The notes beneath the pieces are model-generated. The model had not been told where the DNA came from and searched no databases. It saw nothing but the letters and a program-made list of their open reading frames with translations. From assembly GCF_025024155.1 (NCBI RefSeq), contig NW_026251753.1, forward strand, positions 186,001-250,000: DNA of 64,000 nucleotides, in the 5' to 3' direction. Below are positions 22,419 through 33,064 of the stretch, piece after piece. The stretch is from Gamsiella multidivaricata. Taxonomy: Eukaryota > Mortierellomycota > Mortierellomycetes > Mortierellales > Mortierellaceae. Numbering within the stretch: the stretch's first letter is position 1; the number at the start of each line of letters is the position of its first letter. Both the position numbers and the translations under genes were made by a program.

Positions 22419-24097
22419 TTAAATGAGCTGAAGATAATTGCTAGGTGCGATACCGACAATGCCGTCCTGCTTACGTGCCTGCCACCACTTGCCCTTGTTG
22501 TCGACAATGTCCAGGACCTCACCCTTCACAAAGCTGAGTTCATTGTTGTCCTCGGGGTTGGCATCGTACGAGTACAGGGCGCGAGCCTTGTAGGCGTACT
22601 CCTGCGACGGTACCACCACAACCGAGCTCAAGTTGTCCTGAGCCTGTTGGTTGGGCGAAATAGCACCGTGGTGCGCAACTCCATTCGATACAGCCGCATT
22701 GTTGCCGGCAACGCCAGGCGTGCGTGGGATGGTGAATCCGTTGATCGTGCGCTTCGCAAGAGAGTCCTCCTCCGCACCGAAATAGATCACCCAGAAGATC
22801 TGTTTAACAGAATAGAAAGAGTGTTAGATATCGGCTTCTGGCAGCAATTCGTGCATAGCTCAACTTTTTTTTTTTTTTTTTTTTTTGTCTTCCTTCAGCG
22901 TTATGAAAAGACATACCAAGACAAGGGACTGGAAGATGAAACCAGATCCTACAGCGCTGTACTTGTTGGATCTGATGTTGATGGTTGATTCGATGCAGAT
23001 AAAAAGGAGGGACAAGGATCCGGCAATGAACGTCAAGATCTAGCGTAATCCAATGAGGGTGATAATTTTAGGTCAGACGCATTGGCATGTACAGATAAAC
23101 AGAACAGAAACAAACAATCTTAAAGACAAGAAAAGAAAAGAAAAAAAAGTCTCCCAGGATGTACTTACCACGAGGCGGTAGTTATGGACAGCCTCTGTTG
23201 CGACGGCCAAGGTGGCTCCGAGCAGGATGAAGAGATTGTAGAAGGTTTCCACCCAAACCAAGTGGATGGTGGATCCGATCGTGCACGCGGCAACAAACGT
23301 GATGAGCCAGCCAATCTATTCATACAACAAGCATGCCAAGGTCACAACAGAGTGGTAGGTTAGTTTTCGTGTTGAAAGGTGGGTTGAGTTTTCTTGGAGG
23401 TCGGCAAGGGCAGTATTCCTGAGGTAAACATTTTTTTTTTTTCCATCAGATGACTGCCCCAGTCCATCCCAGCAGCCGATAGTTCCACTCCAGTGGTCCG
23501 ATTTGACTGTTTTTATGGTCTCAGGGGGAGGAGCATGGTGTCGACGCTCGGACAGCATTGCTGACAGTTGTATCCCTTCCTGATCTACAGGTCCAACTGG
23601 TGGAATGCTGGACAGCCCTTTGCCTGCGTTTCCTCAATTCCATAATCTTGATCCTTTAGATGTCGGGCTCAGCGTGGTGGAAAAGACTGTCTTGTTGCGG
23701 CTTTCATCTTTGTTGGTATAAACAGCAGGCGTCGCATAGGTAAAATGAAATATATACCGAGATTTGCTGTTGCTATCCAGTTCCCCAGGTCTTCATGCCA
23801 TGTTTGGTTGATTTGTTTGATTGATGGTGCTCGTCTTTTATGCATCGGTGCATTGAGAGCGGTGTGAAGGCAACGTGTCATACGACCATACGGCCTGTTC
23901 GCATAACGTGCTTGAAACTGTTGAGTTGTCCGCTGCCAGAAAAAAAAAATCCTTGCCTCTGTACCACCATGCGTGCTACCGTGTCCGTTGTATGCCAATG
24001 CTGAAAATGACCTGGGAAAAACACTTACTACAAAGAGAATCAGCGAGCACAGGAAAAAGGGCTGCGCCAGAACTAGGCCGAAATCGATATATGCCAT
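22419..24097 (-). CDS. SHO1: High-osmolarity signalling protein Sho1 (four TM segments plus SH3)
   Basis: Sho1 is the plasma-membrane osmosensor/scaffold that feeds the HOG MAP-kinase pathway; its C-terminal SH3 domain binds a Pro-rich motif in the MAPKK Pbs2. Four exons, all phase 0, give 239 residues: 24097..24029, 23315..23169, 23039..22917 and 22799..22419. TM1 lies in exon 1 ([15 protein letters not shown]), two TM segments in exon 2 ([14 protein letters not shown] and [14 protein letters not shown]) and one in exon 3, as in the family. The cytoplasmic tail leads to an SH3 domain at about 185-239 with [17 protein letters not shown], the WW pair (GKWWQARK) and [11 protein letters not shown] at the very end. 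It is shorter than the yeast protein because the linker is shorter. The family match is strong. Confidence 0.93.
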
Positions 24098-24099
24098 GG

Positions 24100-25795
24100 C
24101 GGACGTTAAAGTAAGTCAAAGGAATGGACCGCTGGTTCCTGGTCTAAGAGTGTCAATGGAGTAGGTTCGGTGGATTTTCTGTACTAAGGAAGAGTTATTT
24201 TTTGTAAAGAGGAAAGAGAGAGAGATGGATGGATGGATTGCTTGGTGTTAGAAGAAATTAAAATAAAAAGTGCCATGCCACTTTGGTTCAAACAAAGGAG
24301 GGCCATTCCGAGCGCCCGCCACCTATCTCTATTCTCTCGCATATTCCCCTCCCCCCTCTTTTGTCTATTGTGCCTGATGCTGTTGTCATGGGAGAGTTGG
24401 CCACTAAAACAATGCAGGACAGGATAAAAATACAGATACGCTTTTGCTGGATTATATCCCTCCCGTAGCAGCCCTCCGGTCATAGTCATATGCCATAGTG
24501 AAAATTCAGATGGCTGTCCGCAGTGCAATGGAAAGTCAAGAAGCTTTGGTTACAAAGCCGCAGAGTAGTTCGCCAAGAAATACACAGCCCGAGGAGACAA
24601 CAACATCCGCCGTTGTGTATGCGCAAGATATCGAATAGGGTAGCGTAAAGCGTCGGAGGTGCAGCTGTGATGGCAATGTCACTCGTCTCTCATCAAAGGT
24701 CATGAGCATACAAAGGGAAGATGGAAGAGAGATAAAGAAGGAAGGGAAGAGAGCTGGAGAGGGCAAAAACTTCTACGGAGAAAGGTTGGAGTTCAAGGAG
24801 GGCGGTGGGTGTGCGTGATAGAAGATCGATTATGTGTCAATTGCCAAGGTATTCCATGGGCTGGAATGATAGCAAGAGACAAGACAGTAGAAACATCGGT
24901 GCTCCTGGGAGAGGGGGTTGGGGAGGAGGTGTGCTGACTGGCTACTGATGGCTGGCGGAGTGTGGGACAGATTTTCAGGTACAAGTTTCGAAGGGAGGAG
25001 TGTGCTGCCAGTTGGATTGGATTGGATTGGATTGGATTGGATTGGATTGGATTGGATCGGAGTAGATTGGATCGAGGGTAGATGTCGATGAGGGCTCGTT
25101 ACCTGATGAGCGTCGAGCGATTGGGAGTGTTCCTGAAGGGGATTGTCGATCGCCGAAGAGGAGGAGGAGAGTGGGGACAGGGTGGTGTTGTTTGTAAGAC
25201 CAAGAAGAGAAGAAAGAGAACCCTGACAAGGCAAGGCTTCGTCTTTCAGGCCGTCGTTCCTGTATAGGTCTACTGTGAGTTGTGGGCCGGAGTCAGTGAG
25301 TCGGTGCTCAATCCTTCCAAGGCTGAATAGACTGAGAGCACACAACTTAATTTCCCTTTGCAATTTATGCCCTCAAGATCAAACAACATCTCCTGTTTCT
25401 GCTTAGTGCCTACTCATGCCCTGTTCCTGGAAGGAAGTGGGTAAGCACCACAGTACACAGACACTCTTAAACACATACACGGGCCTTATCAACTAAGCAG
25501 CATTGGACCGTTTAATGGGCCGCACTCCGTATCTCTTTATTTCTCTTGCCCTGAAGCCCTTTGTAGATCCCAGTCCCCATGTTCCAGTCCGACGCCATGA
25601 GCTTTTCTTCTTCTATACGCCATTGCTCCGTAATTCAACTAACACAGATGTCTCCGGTGTGTTTTTGCGTGTTTTCTTTGGAGCACCTTCACGTCTACTG
25701 CGGTTCTCATCTGCACCAGGCCATTACGACGGAAGTCCTCTGTTCCTCACGCGCCAACGCTATCTTGCTTTATCAAATTTGTTCCTATAGCGTTT
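24100..25795. other. Intergenic stretch upstream of SHO1
   Basis: 1.7 kb without a supported gene. It contains purine-rich tracts (24190-24240, 24700-24790), the GGATT array at 25012-25057 and several short overlapping frames with no family signature. Confidence 0.6.
25012..25057. repeat. Pentanucleotide (TTGGA)n array
   Basis: About nine perfect tandem TTGGA units, ending in diverged units (GGATCGGAG, AGATTGG). Confidence 0.95.
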
Positions 25796-25799
25796 TATG

Positions 25800-26650
25800 A
25801 ACTCCAGCTACAGCTCAGTCGGTTGATAAAATAACGAGCCCTTCCCTTTAAGGAGCTCCTCAGGCAATCGTTAAAATTGTCCTATGCTTGAACCTCTTAC
25901 AGAAAGTTTGTTGAATTTACACTTTTGTCACCACGTCGATCACCGCGCTGGCCTCGTCCATGATCAAAATCCTATAGAGTGCGTATCTGTTCGACCAAAA
26001 AGCTCCCTCCACCTAGGCGCGATCTCAATCAAGAGTCCACCCACAAGAGAGCAAACGTGGCCCTCATCTTCAAGTATTCCTCACAGTTCCAAATCCTCAT
26101 GCTCGTAGAATGAATCCATGTTATCGCGGACATCTCCAGCAAACAATAAGGACTGATCGGCACGGATCATAGGGTCCAATCGTCGAGATACCAATGCCGT
26201 CAGTCTCAATCGAACCGAACCACCTTCTTCATCTCCATGCACACTCTTGAGCTTCTATGCTGCTAGCGTCGATTAAAGTGATGGACTGCATCCTTCCATA
26301 CTATTAACTGATAGCGGCCTCAATACTTTGAAATAGCGAGTGTCCCAAGTCCATGCTTTCACGATATCAGGTCGAGTAGTTCTTAAACATGACTCATCCT
26401 TGTGGCCAGTTCTGTTGAATCGCTGTGCTCATGCTTGTCTTTGCTTTAAGAGCAGCTATCCTTGATAATCAGGGGCTGCCTTCGGGTACTTTTTCGCAGC
26501 ACTTCAGCACTCGCTCCATGCTCACTAAACGATTTTGCAATGAAACTCACCAGGTACGTGATTGTGAAGATGACCATAAGTACACACACTCAGTGTTAGC
26601 CTGCCTTCCCGGATCCCCGCTCATCGTGCTTCCAAACGCTCAATAGACTG
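25800..26650 (-). pseudogene. Decayed ABCC (MRP-type) transporter, C-terminal part
   Basis: Reading the minus strand downward from about 26650 gives broken but recognisable pieces of the last transmembrane segments and second nucleotide-binding domain of an ABCC transporter, in the correct order. They are ITYLV and LQNRLVSMERV, then NWPQG, MFKNYST and YRESMDL, GSIETDGIGISTIG, LLFAGDVRDNMDSFYEHEDL, LVGGL, ILIMDEASAVIDVVTK (decayed Walker B/D-loop), IQQTFCKRFKHRTILTIA and ELLKGKGSLFYQ. The intact gene at 37.5-42.9 kb has VQNALVSVERV, NWPAEG, VFKNYFT, GSIEIDGIDISTLG, LFAGTVRDNLDPFEEH, VLDEATAAVDVE, IQKTIRKEFKDRTVLTIA and ELLKRKDSLFYQ. Several stops, frame changes and a deletion of about 30 codons after TIA show that it is dead. 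The N-terminal part was not found. Confidence 0.88.
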
Positions 26651-26654
26651 GTCT

Positions 26655-27005
26655 TAAGGACGATAATAGATCACCCCCCTCCCAATCACCTATTGGACCT
26701 GGACAACCTGGTCTAGTAGGAATGATATATCAGTGAGGCCTGATGAGAGTAAGCGAGCTCTGTCGCCACAGTTAGCATCTGAAAGTGTGTTCTCGCACAC
26801 TGCAGTGTACTATGTAGGTGTGCCCTGAAGACTACGATTCCCCGCGTTTTGATGCAAGGTCTGCAGAAACGCTGTCCTACTACCTCATTCTCGACGAGTA
26901 GACTTCAATCACAACACAGGGTTCGTCAAGTGGATGGGACGGCTATGCTTAACGTGCTATTTTAACAATGGTAGTGAAGAATCTTTATGTGGTTGTATTA
27001 TAGCG
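26655..27005. other. Short intergenic stretch
   Basis: Between the ABCC relic and the 3' end of the succinyl-CoA ligase gene. Nothing recognisable; it may hold further unreadable relic sequence. Confidence 0.4.
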
Positions 27006-27008
27006 CAT

Positions 27009-29488
27009 TTAAATAGGCAACTCGAAGCTGACGTTGATCTTGGCCTCGCGAGCCATGTTGACCATCTTGCTCAGCTTGACAGACTTGCTGGCGGCATCAT
27101 CCAAGTCGTCCGAGGTGATGATGCGAAGACCAGACTCGGCAATCAACTTCTTGGCCTCATCGACCTCAGTGCCCTGGAGACGGACAACAAGGGGGATCTG
27201 AAGCTGGAGAGTCGAGGCAGCGGCAATGATACCCTGAGCAATGACGCGGCACGACATGATACCTCCGAAAATGTTAGTGAAAATGGTGGTAACACGGGGG
27301 TCAGACGAGATGATCTTGAAGGCCTCAGTGACCTGCTCAGCAGTGGCTCCACCACCGACGTCCAAGAAGTTGGCGGGCTCGCCACCGTGCAACTTGATGA
27401 TATCCATGGTCGACATGGCAAGACCGGCACCGTTGACAAGGCATCCAATGGATCCATCCAATCCGATGTAGTTCAAGTTGTACTTGGCAGCAGCGACCTC
27501 ACGAGGATCCTCCTGGGTGACATCGCGAAGGCTATGAACGTCCTTCTGACGGAACTCGGCATTGTCATCAAAGTTGATCTTGGCATCCATGCAGATAACT
27601 AGCAGATATGATGTTGTTAATATAACAGTCAGTTTACCGAACTCTTATAAAAAATAGTATAATTCATAGAGGCGCGAGACAATGAAACGGAAAAAAATTT
27701 ACCTTCGTGGTCAGCCGACTCAGCCATAGGGTTGATCTCGACCATGGTGGCATCCTTCTGCATGAAGAGATCGTACAAATTGATCATGGTGTCGGTGGCC
27801 TGGTCGACGCACTTGGGGGTGAATCCCATGCGCTCAGCGAGGTCACGGACGGCAGCACGGTCGACGCCCTTGTTGATGTCAATGGGCAATTGGAGAATGG
27901 CCTCGGGGTTCTCGGCAGCGACGGACTCGATATCGACACCTCCCTGAGAAGAGGCGACCATGACGGGGCCCTGGGACTTGCGGTCCATCAGGACAGCAAA
28001 GTAGTACTCACGACGGACGTACTTGCGCTCGCAAATGTAGACAGCATTGCAGATCTTGCCTGCAGCGCCGGTCTGCTTGGTGACCAGCTTGTGTCCGAGC
28101 ATCTGATCAGCGAACATCTTTGCCTCGGTGGGACTATCGAGTGATTACGAGAAGCATGTAAAGATTAACAACTTGCAGCTCGCGATCTCCCATTAAAAGT
28201 GCCTTTGTCGCCAGTTGATAAAGACTTACGAGAAGATAGTGCGGACACCTCCCTTGAGACCAGAGTCGAAGGTACCCTTGCCACGACCGCCGGCCAAAAC
28301 CTGGGCCTTGATGACCATGTCCTCAGTTCCTATTCAGTTGTGATCGACATTGGCCAAAACGCGGGTTAGAACTGAGGTCCATGTGCGCCCTAAAAAGTTA
28401 TCAGATCCGTTGAGGTCTGACCCTGAGTGGTATATCCACCAGCCATATCCTGTTTGTCTGGGTTGAGACAATCCTGCTTGATCTAAATGGTACTTCATCG
28501 ACACTATGCGGCATTCTCCTCTTCAGGAATAGCGGGGTTGTCTCAGGCGTCATAGTCCATTCTGGGCGAATCAATTGACATCCGATCTCAAATTCGCTTA
28601 TCGGAAACATGTGTATGCAGACCCATACAGCGGGATCGAGAGAGAGAGAGAGAGCCATGTTGGCATCGTTGGACGTAAAAGATGATGATAAATGGGCTTA
28701 CCAAGGCTCTGGGCGACCTTGTAGGCCTCAGCGCCGGACTTGGCGACACCGCCGCGAGGGGTCTTAATACCCTGCTTCTGGAGAAGATCCATGGACATGT
28801 ATTCATGGATCGAAAGGAAGCGCTTTTGCTGCTGGGCAGCAGGGTTCATGCGGGGCTAGATAGAAGCAAAGACCCAAGATTAGATCACATCGTTAGTGAT
28901 ATTACGAGCATTGGCGTTTCCCCCCGCAAACCGGATATGGTTAAAGATGGGGTAACGAGGATGAACAAGGATCAGGCTGACTGATTGCAAAAAAGCGATT
29001 GATGATCATCAACACAATAAACAAGCGTATCCTGGATCTTATCCTGCTCTCTCTTCTTGTGTGGTGTCGTCCACTACATAAAAACATAGTGTTCATAGGC
29101 GTTTGGCTGGTTCCGGCGGTATATCGTTCCTTTTGTCCAATGTCAAAGGAGGATGGCGATGCTGTTTTTAAGGATCGGCGGAAAGACTCAACGCGCGTTG
29201 ATCCGGGCGAAGGAAGGCTGTCGCTCGGTGTTGGCAGATTTAGGAGGAAGTGTGTTGTGTGATCCGGGCCATCCAACTGCTGCCGGGTTCGCCCTTTGTG
29301 CTGCCCCCAAAATATTCTCAGGCACCTTCTCCCCCAAGAAAAACATAACGGTGTTCAAACAACAACGCGAAAAGAAAAAACGAGGATAGCAGGGACGAGG
29401 GGCGCGTGCATGTGTGGTAGGGTTGTTTTGCATTAGTCCATACCATGGCCTTGGCAAGGGCCGAGGCGGATCGGATGGTGCGGAACAT
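27009..29488 (-). CDS. LSC2: Succinyl-CoA ligase beta subunit, mitochondrial
   Basis: This subunit of the TCA-cycle enzyme succinyl-CoA synthetase couples succinyl-CoA cleavage to nucleoside triphosphate formation in the mitochondrial matrix. Five exons close in phase and give 439 residues: 29488..29444, 28855..28702, 28329..28230, 28133..27703 and 27598..27009. Exon 1 encodes a basic, Ser/Ala-rich presequence ([15 protein letters not shown]). Then follow [18 protein letters not shown], the ATP-grasp region with [29 protein letters not shown] (metal/nucleotide site), and the ligase domain with [20 protein letters not shown] and [10 protein letters not shown]. The first two introns are long for this window (588 and 372 nt), and the second contains a GA repeat. 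The gene is divergent from QCR8. Nucleotide specificity (ADP or GDP) was not judged. Confidence 0.95.
28638..28655. repeat. (GA)n microsatellite in an intron
   Basis: About nine GA units inside the second intron of the succinyl-CoA ligase gene. Confidence 0.85.
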
Positions 29489-30315
29489 GTTTTGATGTAG
29501 AGTGTAAGAGAGTGGAGAGGGATGGACGGGAAAGGAGTTTCGCACTGTCGTGAAAAATAAATAACACGGACGACGACACAGCTGAGAAGCAAGCCTGCAC
29601 TGCTCTGACTTTACGTACAAAAGCCCTCTGGAAAAATAAAATATTCAATTGTATGCTATCGCCATGCAAGCTCGGAACAGAATACCCGTCGCAGCAAAAG
29701 TAATTGCGCATTCTAGCCGCCGGTTATCCGGGTGAAGATAGTACTCATTGGCAGAGTGGCACATGGGTGCTACATGTATAGCAGCAGGAGCAATGATGAC
29801 ATACAGTCTGGTCGCTCGAAATTGAATGCAACGGAAGGACAGTAAGAAAGATGTATTATGTCCTTTGTTTAACATGCAAACCCACCATGAAACCAGTATT
29901 TTTATATTCCATTGCCACCATGGAGTTGTCCTACACCCTTTTGATGAGAGTATACAGAAGTAAGAGCGTACAATTGCTCTTCTCCGGCAACGGTGCTTGA
30001 AGCGCGAATTGTTTAGTTCAGTTCTTTTTCTCCGTACGTGCTTTCGATCCATTGCAGTAATCAGCAACATGTCGGCTCTCTTATTCTTCGCACCAATATG
30101 GACACAAAAGCGGTGCGACCTGATGGGCCGTACTTTCTTGTGCCTGAATTATTTCGTTTACACAGGGTCGGCTTCAGTTGAGAAAAATAAACAAACGGCA
30201 TCGACAATACTTGCGCTAACCCTCATTGCTCCGTTGACACTCCATTGCTCCGTTGACACTCCATCCCCCTCACGCACTTCAACCCTTTTAACAACTTTTA
30301 TTTCTCATATCAACA
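29489..30315. promoter_or_regulatory. Shared divergent promoter region of LSC2 and QCR8
   Basis: 827 bases separate the ATGs of two mitochondrial-energy genes. CCAAT pentamers occur on the plus strand at 30093-30097 and on the minus strand at 29747-29751; CCAAT boxes are bound by the HAP complex that controls respiratory genes in fungi (role here inferred). A perfect tandem duplication lies at 30224-30261. No gene was seen inside. Confidence 0.5.
30224..30261. repeat. Perfect 19-bp tandem duplication in the QCR8 upstream region
   Basis: The 19-base unit starting CATTGCTCCGTTG is present twice in direct tandem (30224-30242 and 30243-30261), ending 54 bases before the QCR8 ATG. Confidence 0.9.
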
Positions 30316-31022
30316 ATGGCTGGCGGTATGGACTCGAGGCTTGAACTGAACTGCACCTATAGACTCTTTTTCGCTTTTAGTCATACTCCGGATACTTTTC
30401 TGGCACTTCTGAATGGTATATGTGCACTACAGCTCAAAATTGTCCTAACCAAGTTACTGTTCTATGTATTCCTCTAGGTAAATGGATGGGCTGGTGGGGA
30501 CACTTGGGCGGCCTCAAGCAGCGCGGTATCGTCACCTACAGTTTGTCGCCTTATGAGCAGCGCGCCTTTTCTGGTGCGCTTCACCAGGCGGTCTTCAACA
30601 CCTTCCGCCGCGTCTCCGCTCAGGTCTTCTATATCGGTACTCCCTTCGGTTTGGGCTATGCTACCTACGTCTGGGCCAAGGCGAACCACGGTACGTTTTA
30701 TCAAGGACTCGTTATGTCAGGTGGAATGTCAGACTTTGTACTCGGTTACGGATACCACTTTGGATCGTCAAAGCAGGAAAGAGTCGTTCATTTTGGCGAC
30801 ATCAACGACGCACAATGATACGAAGAACACATTCCGATATGTATCGCGGATCTATGATAGCAGTTTCAATCGAGCACGTTTCCAACGACAACATTACTCG
30901 GATCAAGGCAAATTGCTGGGAACCATATGAATGTGGAGACTAACCCTGCGCTTTTTATTGGATCAATAGAGTTCCGCCTGAGCAAGGCGGGCCATGCCTA
31001 CTATGGTCCTGGCGAGCATTAA
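30316..31022 (+). CDS. QCR8: Ubiquinol-cytochrome c reductase subunit 8 (complex III)
   Basis: QCR8 is the small single-TM subunit of the mitochondrial bc1 complex, close to the ubiquinone-binding subunit cytochrome b. Three exons give 91 residues: 30316..30325, 30478..30690 and 30970..31022. Exon 1 is only 10 nt (MAG plus one base). Exon 2 carries MGWWGHLGGLKQRGIVTYSL, LSPYEQRAFSGALHQAVFNT, RRVSAQVFYIGTPFGLGY (the membrane segment) and VWAKANH; exon 3 encodes EFRLSKAGHAYYGPGEH. Order, spacing and size match the family. The introns (GTATGG..TAG and GTACGT..TAG) close in phase. The gene is divergent from the succinyl-CoA ligase gene. Confidence 0.93.
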
Positions 31023-31251
31023 GACGTTCACGAATTATTGCAGTAATACATACACCCATATAGAGGAAAGGCCTAGAAGACCTAGAGGACCTATAGAGGA
31101 TTTTTTTGTATTGTCATTAAACAAACCTAGCGGACAAGTTTTGCAGCAACTTATCAACTTTGTATTTCTTGGTTCACATTCTGATGCATCCAAGGCTGCC
31201 GGAAGGGGAATATATATTAAAAAGTACTTAGCATTATATAGAGGGATTTAA

Positions 31252-33060
31252 TTACATAGTACCGACAATTGCCCCGCTTTCAACGCTTTCAGCTGTGTAC
31301 TCGATCGCCCTGGCCTCCTTGAACCCGCATTCGTGGATCAAATACATGCATCGAGCCATATCCAATAACTTTTTGCATCGCTTTCCCAGAACTCGCCTTT
31401 GGTCCCTCGTCATAACGTCTTCACCGTTGCCGTTCGCGCCTGATGTTGTTGGTGAGTCTTTTCCTGGCCTAGCAACCAAAGAGCTTTCCTCTTGCTTTCC
31501 CAACGTTGCCCATCCTGTCAACTTAATAATCCAAGGGATCCATGAGTCTAATTGCTCTTCAGAAACTTGCCATTCCTGCTGTTCCTGCTCTCTCTGGCTA
31601 TTATTTTGTATTGAGCCCCCAAGGTCGTGTCCATGTTCACTCTCTACCCTCTTCCGTTTCTTAATCCCCGCCGCACTCAACAGTTCCAACAAATAGGGCT
31701 TTGCCACAACCAATGATGGCTCACATATCCCATGACAACATGTCGCGAAGCAAATCGAATACGAATCCTGCTGAGACGACTCTTTCGGCCCTTGCTGCTT
31801 CTGTTCTCGCATCCATGCAAGAGCGAGATCTGTTGCTGGTCCACAAAAGTGTTTTGATATGCAGATGTAATGGGTGGGAATCGCCGTCGATGCCTCTTGT
31901 GGATCCACTTCTCCACCACTTTCTGTCCATTCTGGTCGAGCAATCCCAGGTTCCGTTTCGTGGATGAACTGCAAGTTCTGAAGCGTAAGGTCTCGGACGT
32001 CCTTGATGATACGCAAAAGTCGGGGCTTGACTGGACGGGCCTGTGTCCGAATCATGTAATCGACCTGATTACGGGAGCGGAATCTTTGACGGTCCAGGAG
32101 CACAAAATTGAATGGCTCGATCGAGGTCTCCGCGGAGATAACTGCTGTAGATGTGCATGTCGACTGGGGATCGATTCTGGTTGATGGCGTGGACGATGTA
32201 GACGGTATGACGGCACGCTTGCAAACCTCGCTCTCCAAAACCAGCTGAACATGTCTCGACAGACCTCCTGTTCCGGCGCCAAACTCCACAAATACTGGTC
32301 GCCTAATGTGGTTCATCGGTTCTGCTGCTACCTCGGCAATTTTGTTGCTGCTGTCGATGTTGCAATGCTGGGGCTCTAAGACAGGCTTCAAGAGACCCAT
32401 TGAGGCCATCGCTTGGATCAATTGCGATTCTTGTGCCAAATGCCTCTTCTTCTTTACTCCTGCATCCGCGAAAAGACCTTCGTACGATTCATGACATGGA
32501 AACTCGTGCTCAACCGCAACCTCCCTTATCTCGTTCGCCTCACGGTCACCTCGCCCCGCCTTCCATTCGTCCGGCCCGTCCCATTGGTCCAGGACTTGCT
32601 TGATCCAAGCAGACGGCTCATTAGAAAACACTCTTTCAAGTGCTGCAAGAAGCGCCTCTGGGATGTCACTCGGATTCACAGGCTGCTCTTTCGCTAGCTG
32701 CCTGAGTTCCTCTGGATCCTGGTAGATGCCCGCTGCCTTTTCCTTTTCGATCTGATTCAGTGCTGCCTGCGCCAAATGAGCCTCCTTTCGATGGTGTCCG
32801 CACAGGATATTCTTGGCTTCGTATTCTGGCTGTAGGAGTTCGGTCCGCAAACTGAGAAAGCGGCTCGATTGCTGTTGGCGGTCTTCCTCTGTCAAGTTCT
32901 GTACGCCTGTGCCTGAAACCGCCTGGAAGCACTGCTCTTCCAATGCCTTGATTTGTTCCAGAAGAGATGCCGTGAGCTTTGCAGGCAGCTTGCAGTGGCG
33001 GAAACGCTGCTGCTTGCTACCCCAGACTGAATGCTGGCAGATGATCGGATGAAGCTGCAT
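31252..33060 (-). CDS. TRM13: tRNA:m4X modification enzyme TRM13
   Basis: TRM13 2'-O-methylates position 4 in the acceptor stem of several tRNAs using SAM. A single 602-codon exon. The methyltransferase half shows FVEFGAGTGGLSRHVQLVLE (SAM loop), FVLLDRQRFRSRNQVD, RLLRIIKDVRDLTLQNL, CISKHFCGPATDLALAWM, ICFATCCHGICEPS and the C-terminal RRVLGKRCKKLLDMARCMYL, ending GFKEARAIEYTAESVES, all family landmarks. The N-terminal zinc-finger part is unusual. Residues 8-23 give CQHSVWGSKQQRFRHC and a CGHH occurs only near residue 85, with about 60 residues inserted; the CHHC finger that usually follows is not evident. There is a Glu/Gln-rich coiled segment between. The ATG at 33060 is the first Met of the frame; an upstream exon is possible but not needed. 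Confidence 0.92.
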   Translation of the reverse strand: MQLHPIICQHSVWGSKQQRFRHCKLPAKLTASLLEQIKALEEQCFQAVSGTGVQNLTEEDRQQQSSRFLSLRTELLQPEYEAKNILCGHHRKEAHLAQAALNQIEKEKAAGIYQDPEELRQLAKEQPVNPSDIPEALLAALERVFSNEPSAWIKQVLDQWDGPDEWKAGRGDREANEIREVAVEHEFPCHESYEGLFADAGVKKKRHLAQESQLIQAMASMGLLKPVLEPQHCNIDSSNKIAEVAAEPMNHIRRPVFVEFGAGTGGLSRHVQLVLESEVCKRAVIPSTSSTPSTRIDPQSTCTSTAVISAETSIEPFNFVLLDRQRFRSRNQVDYMIRTQARPVKPRLLRIIKDVRDLTLQNLQFIHETEPGIARPEWTESGGEVDPQEASTAIPTHYICISKHFCGPATDLALAWMREQKQQGPKESSQQDSYSICFATCCHGICEPSLVVAKPYLLELLSAAGIKKRKRVESEHGHDLGGSIQNNSQREQEQQEWQVSEEQLDSWIPWIIKLTGWATLGKQEESSLVARPGKDSPTTSGANGNGEDVMTRDQRRVLGKRCKKLLDMARCMYLIHECGFKEARAIEYTAESVESGAIVGTM

Positions 33061-33064
33061 GTGA

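Noticed and set aside
26934..27602. 222-codon plus-strand open frame
   Set aside because: It lies antisense to the last exon of the succinyl-CoA ligase gene; long antisense frames arise from the codon bias of conserved genes, and the translation has no family features.
27707..28144. 145-codon plus-strand open frame
   Set aside because: Antisense shadow of the fourth exon of the succinyl-CoA ligase gene.
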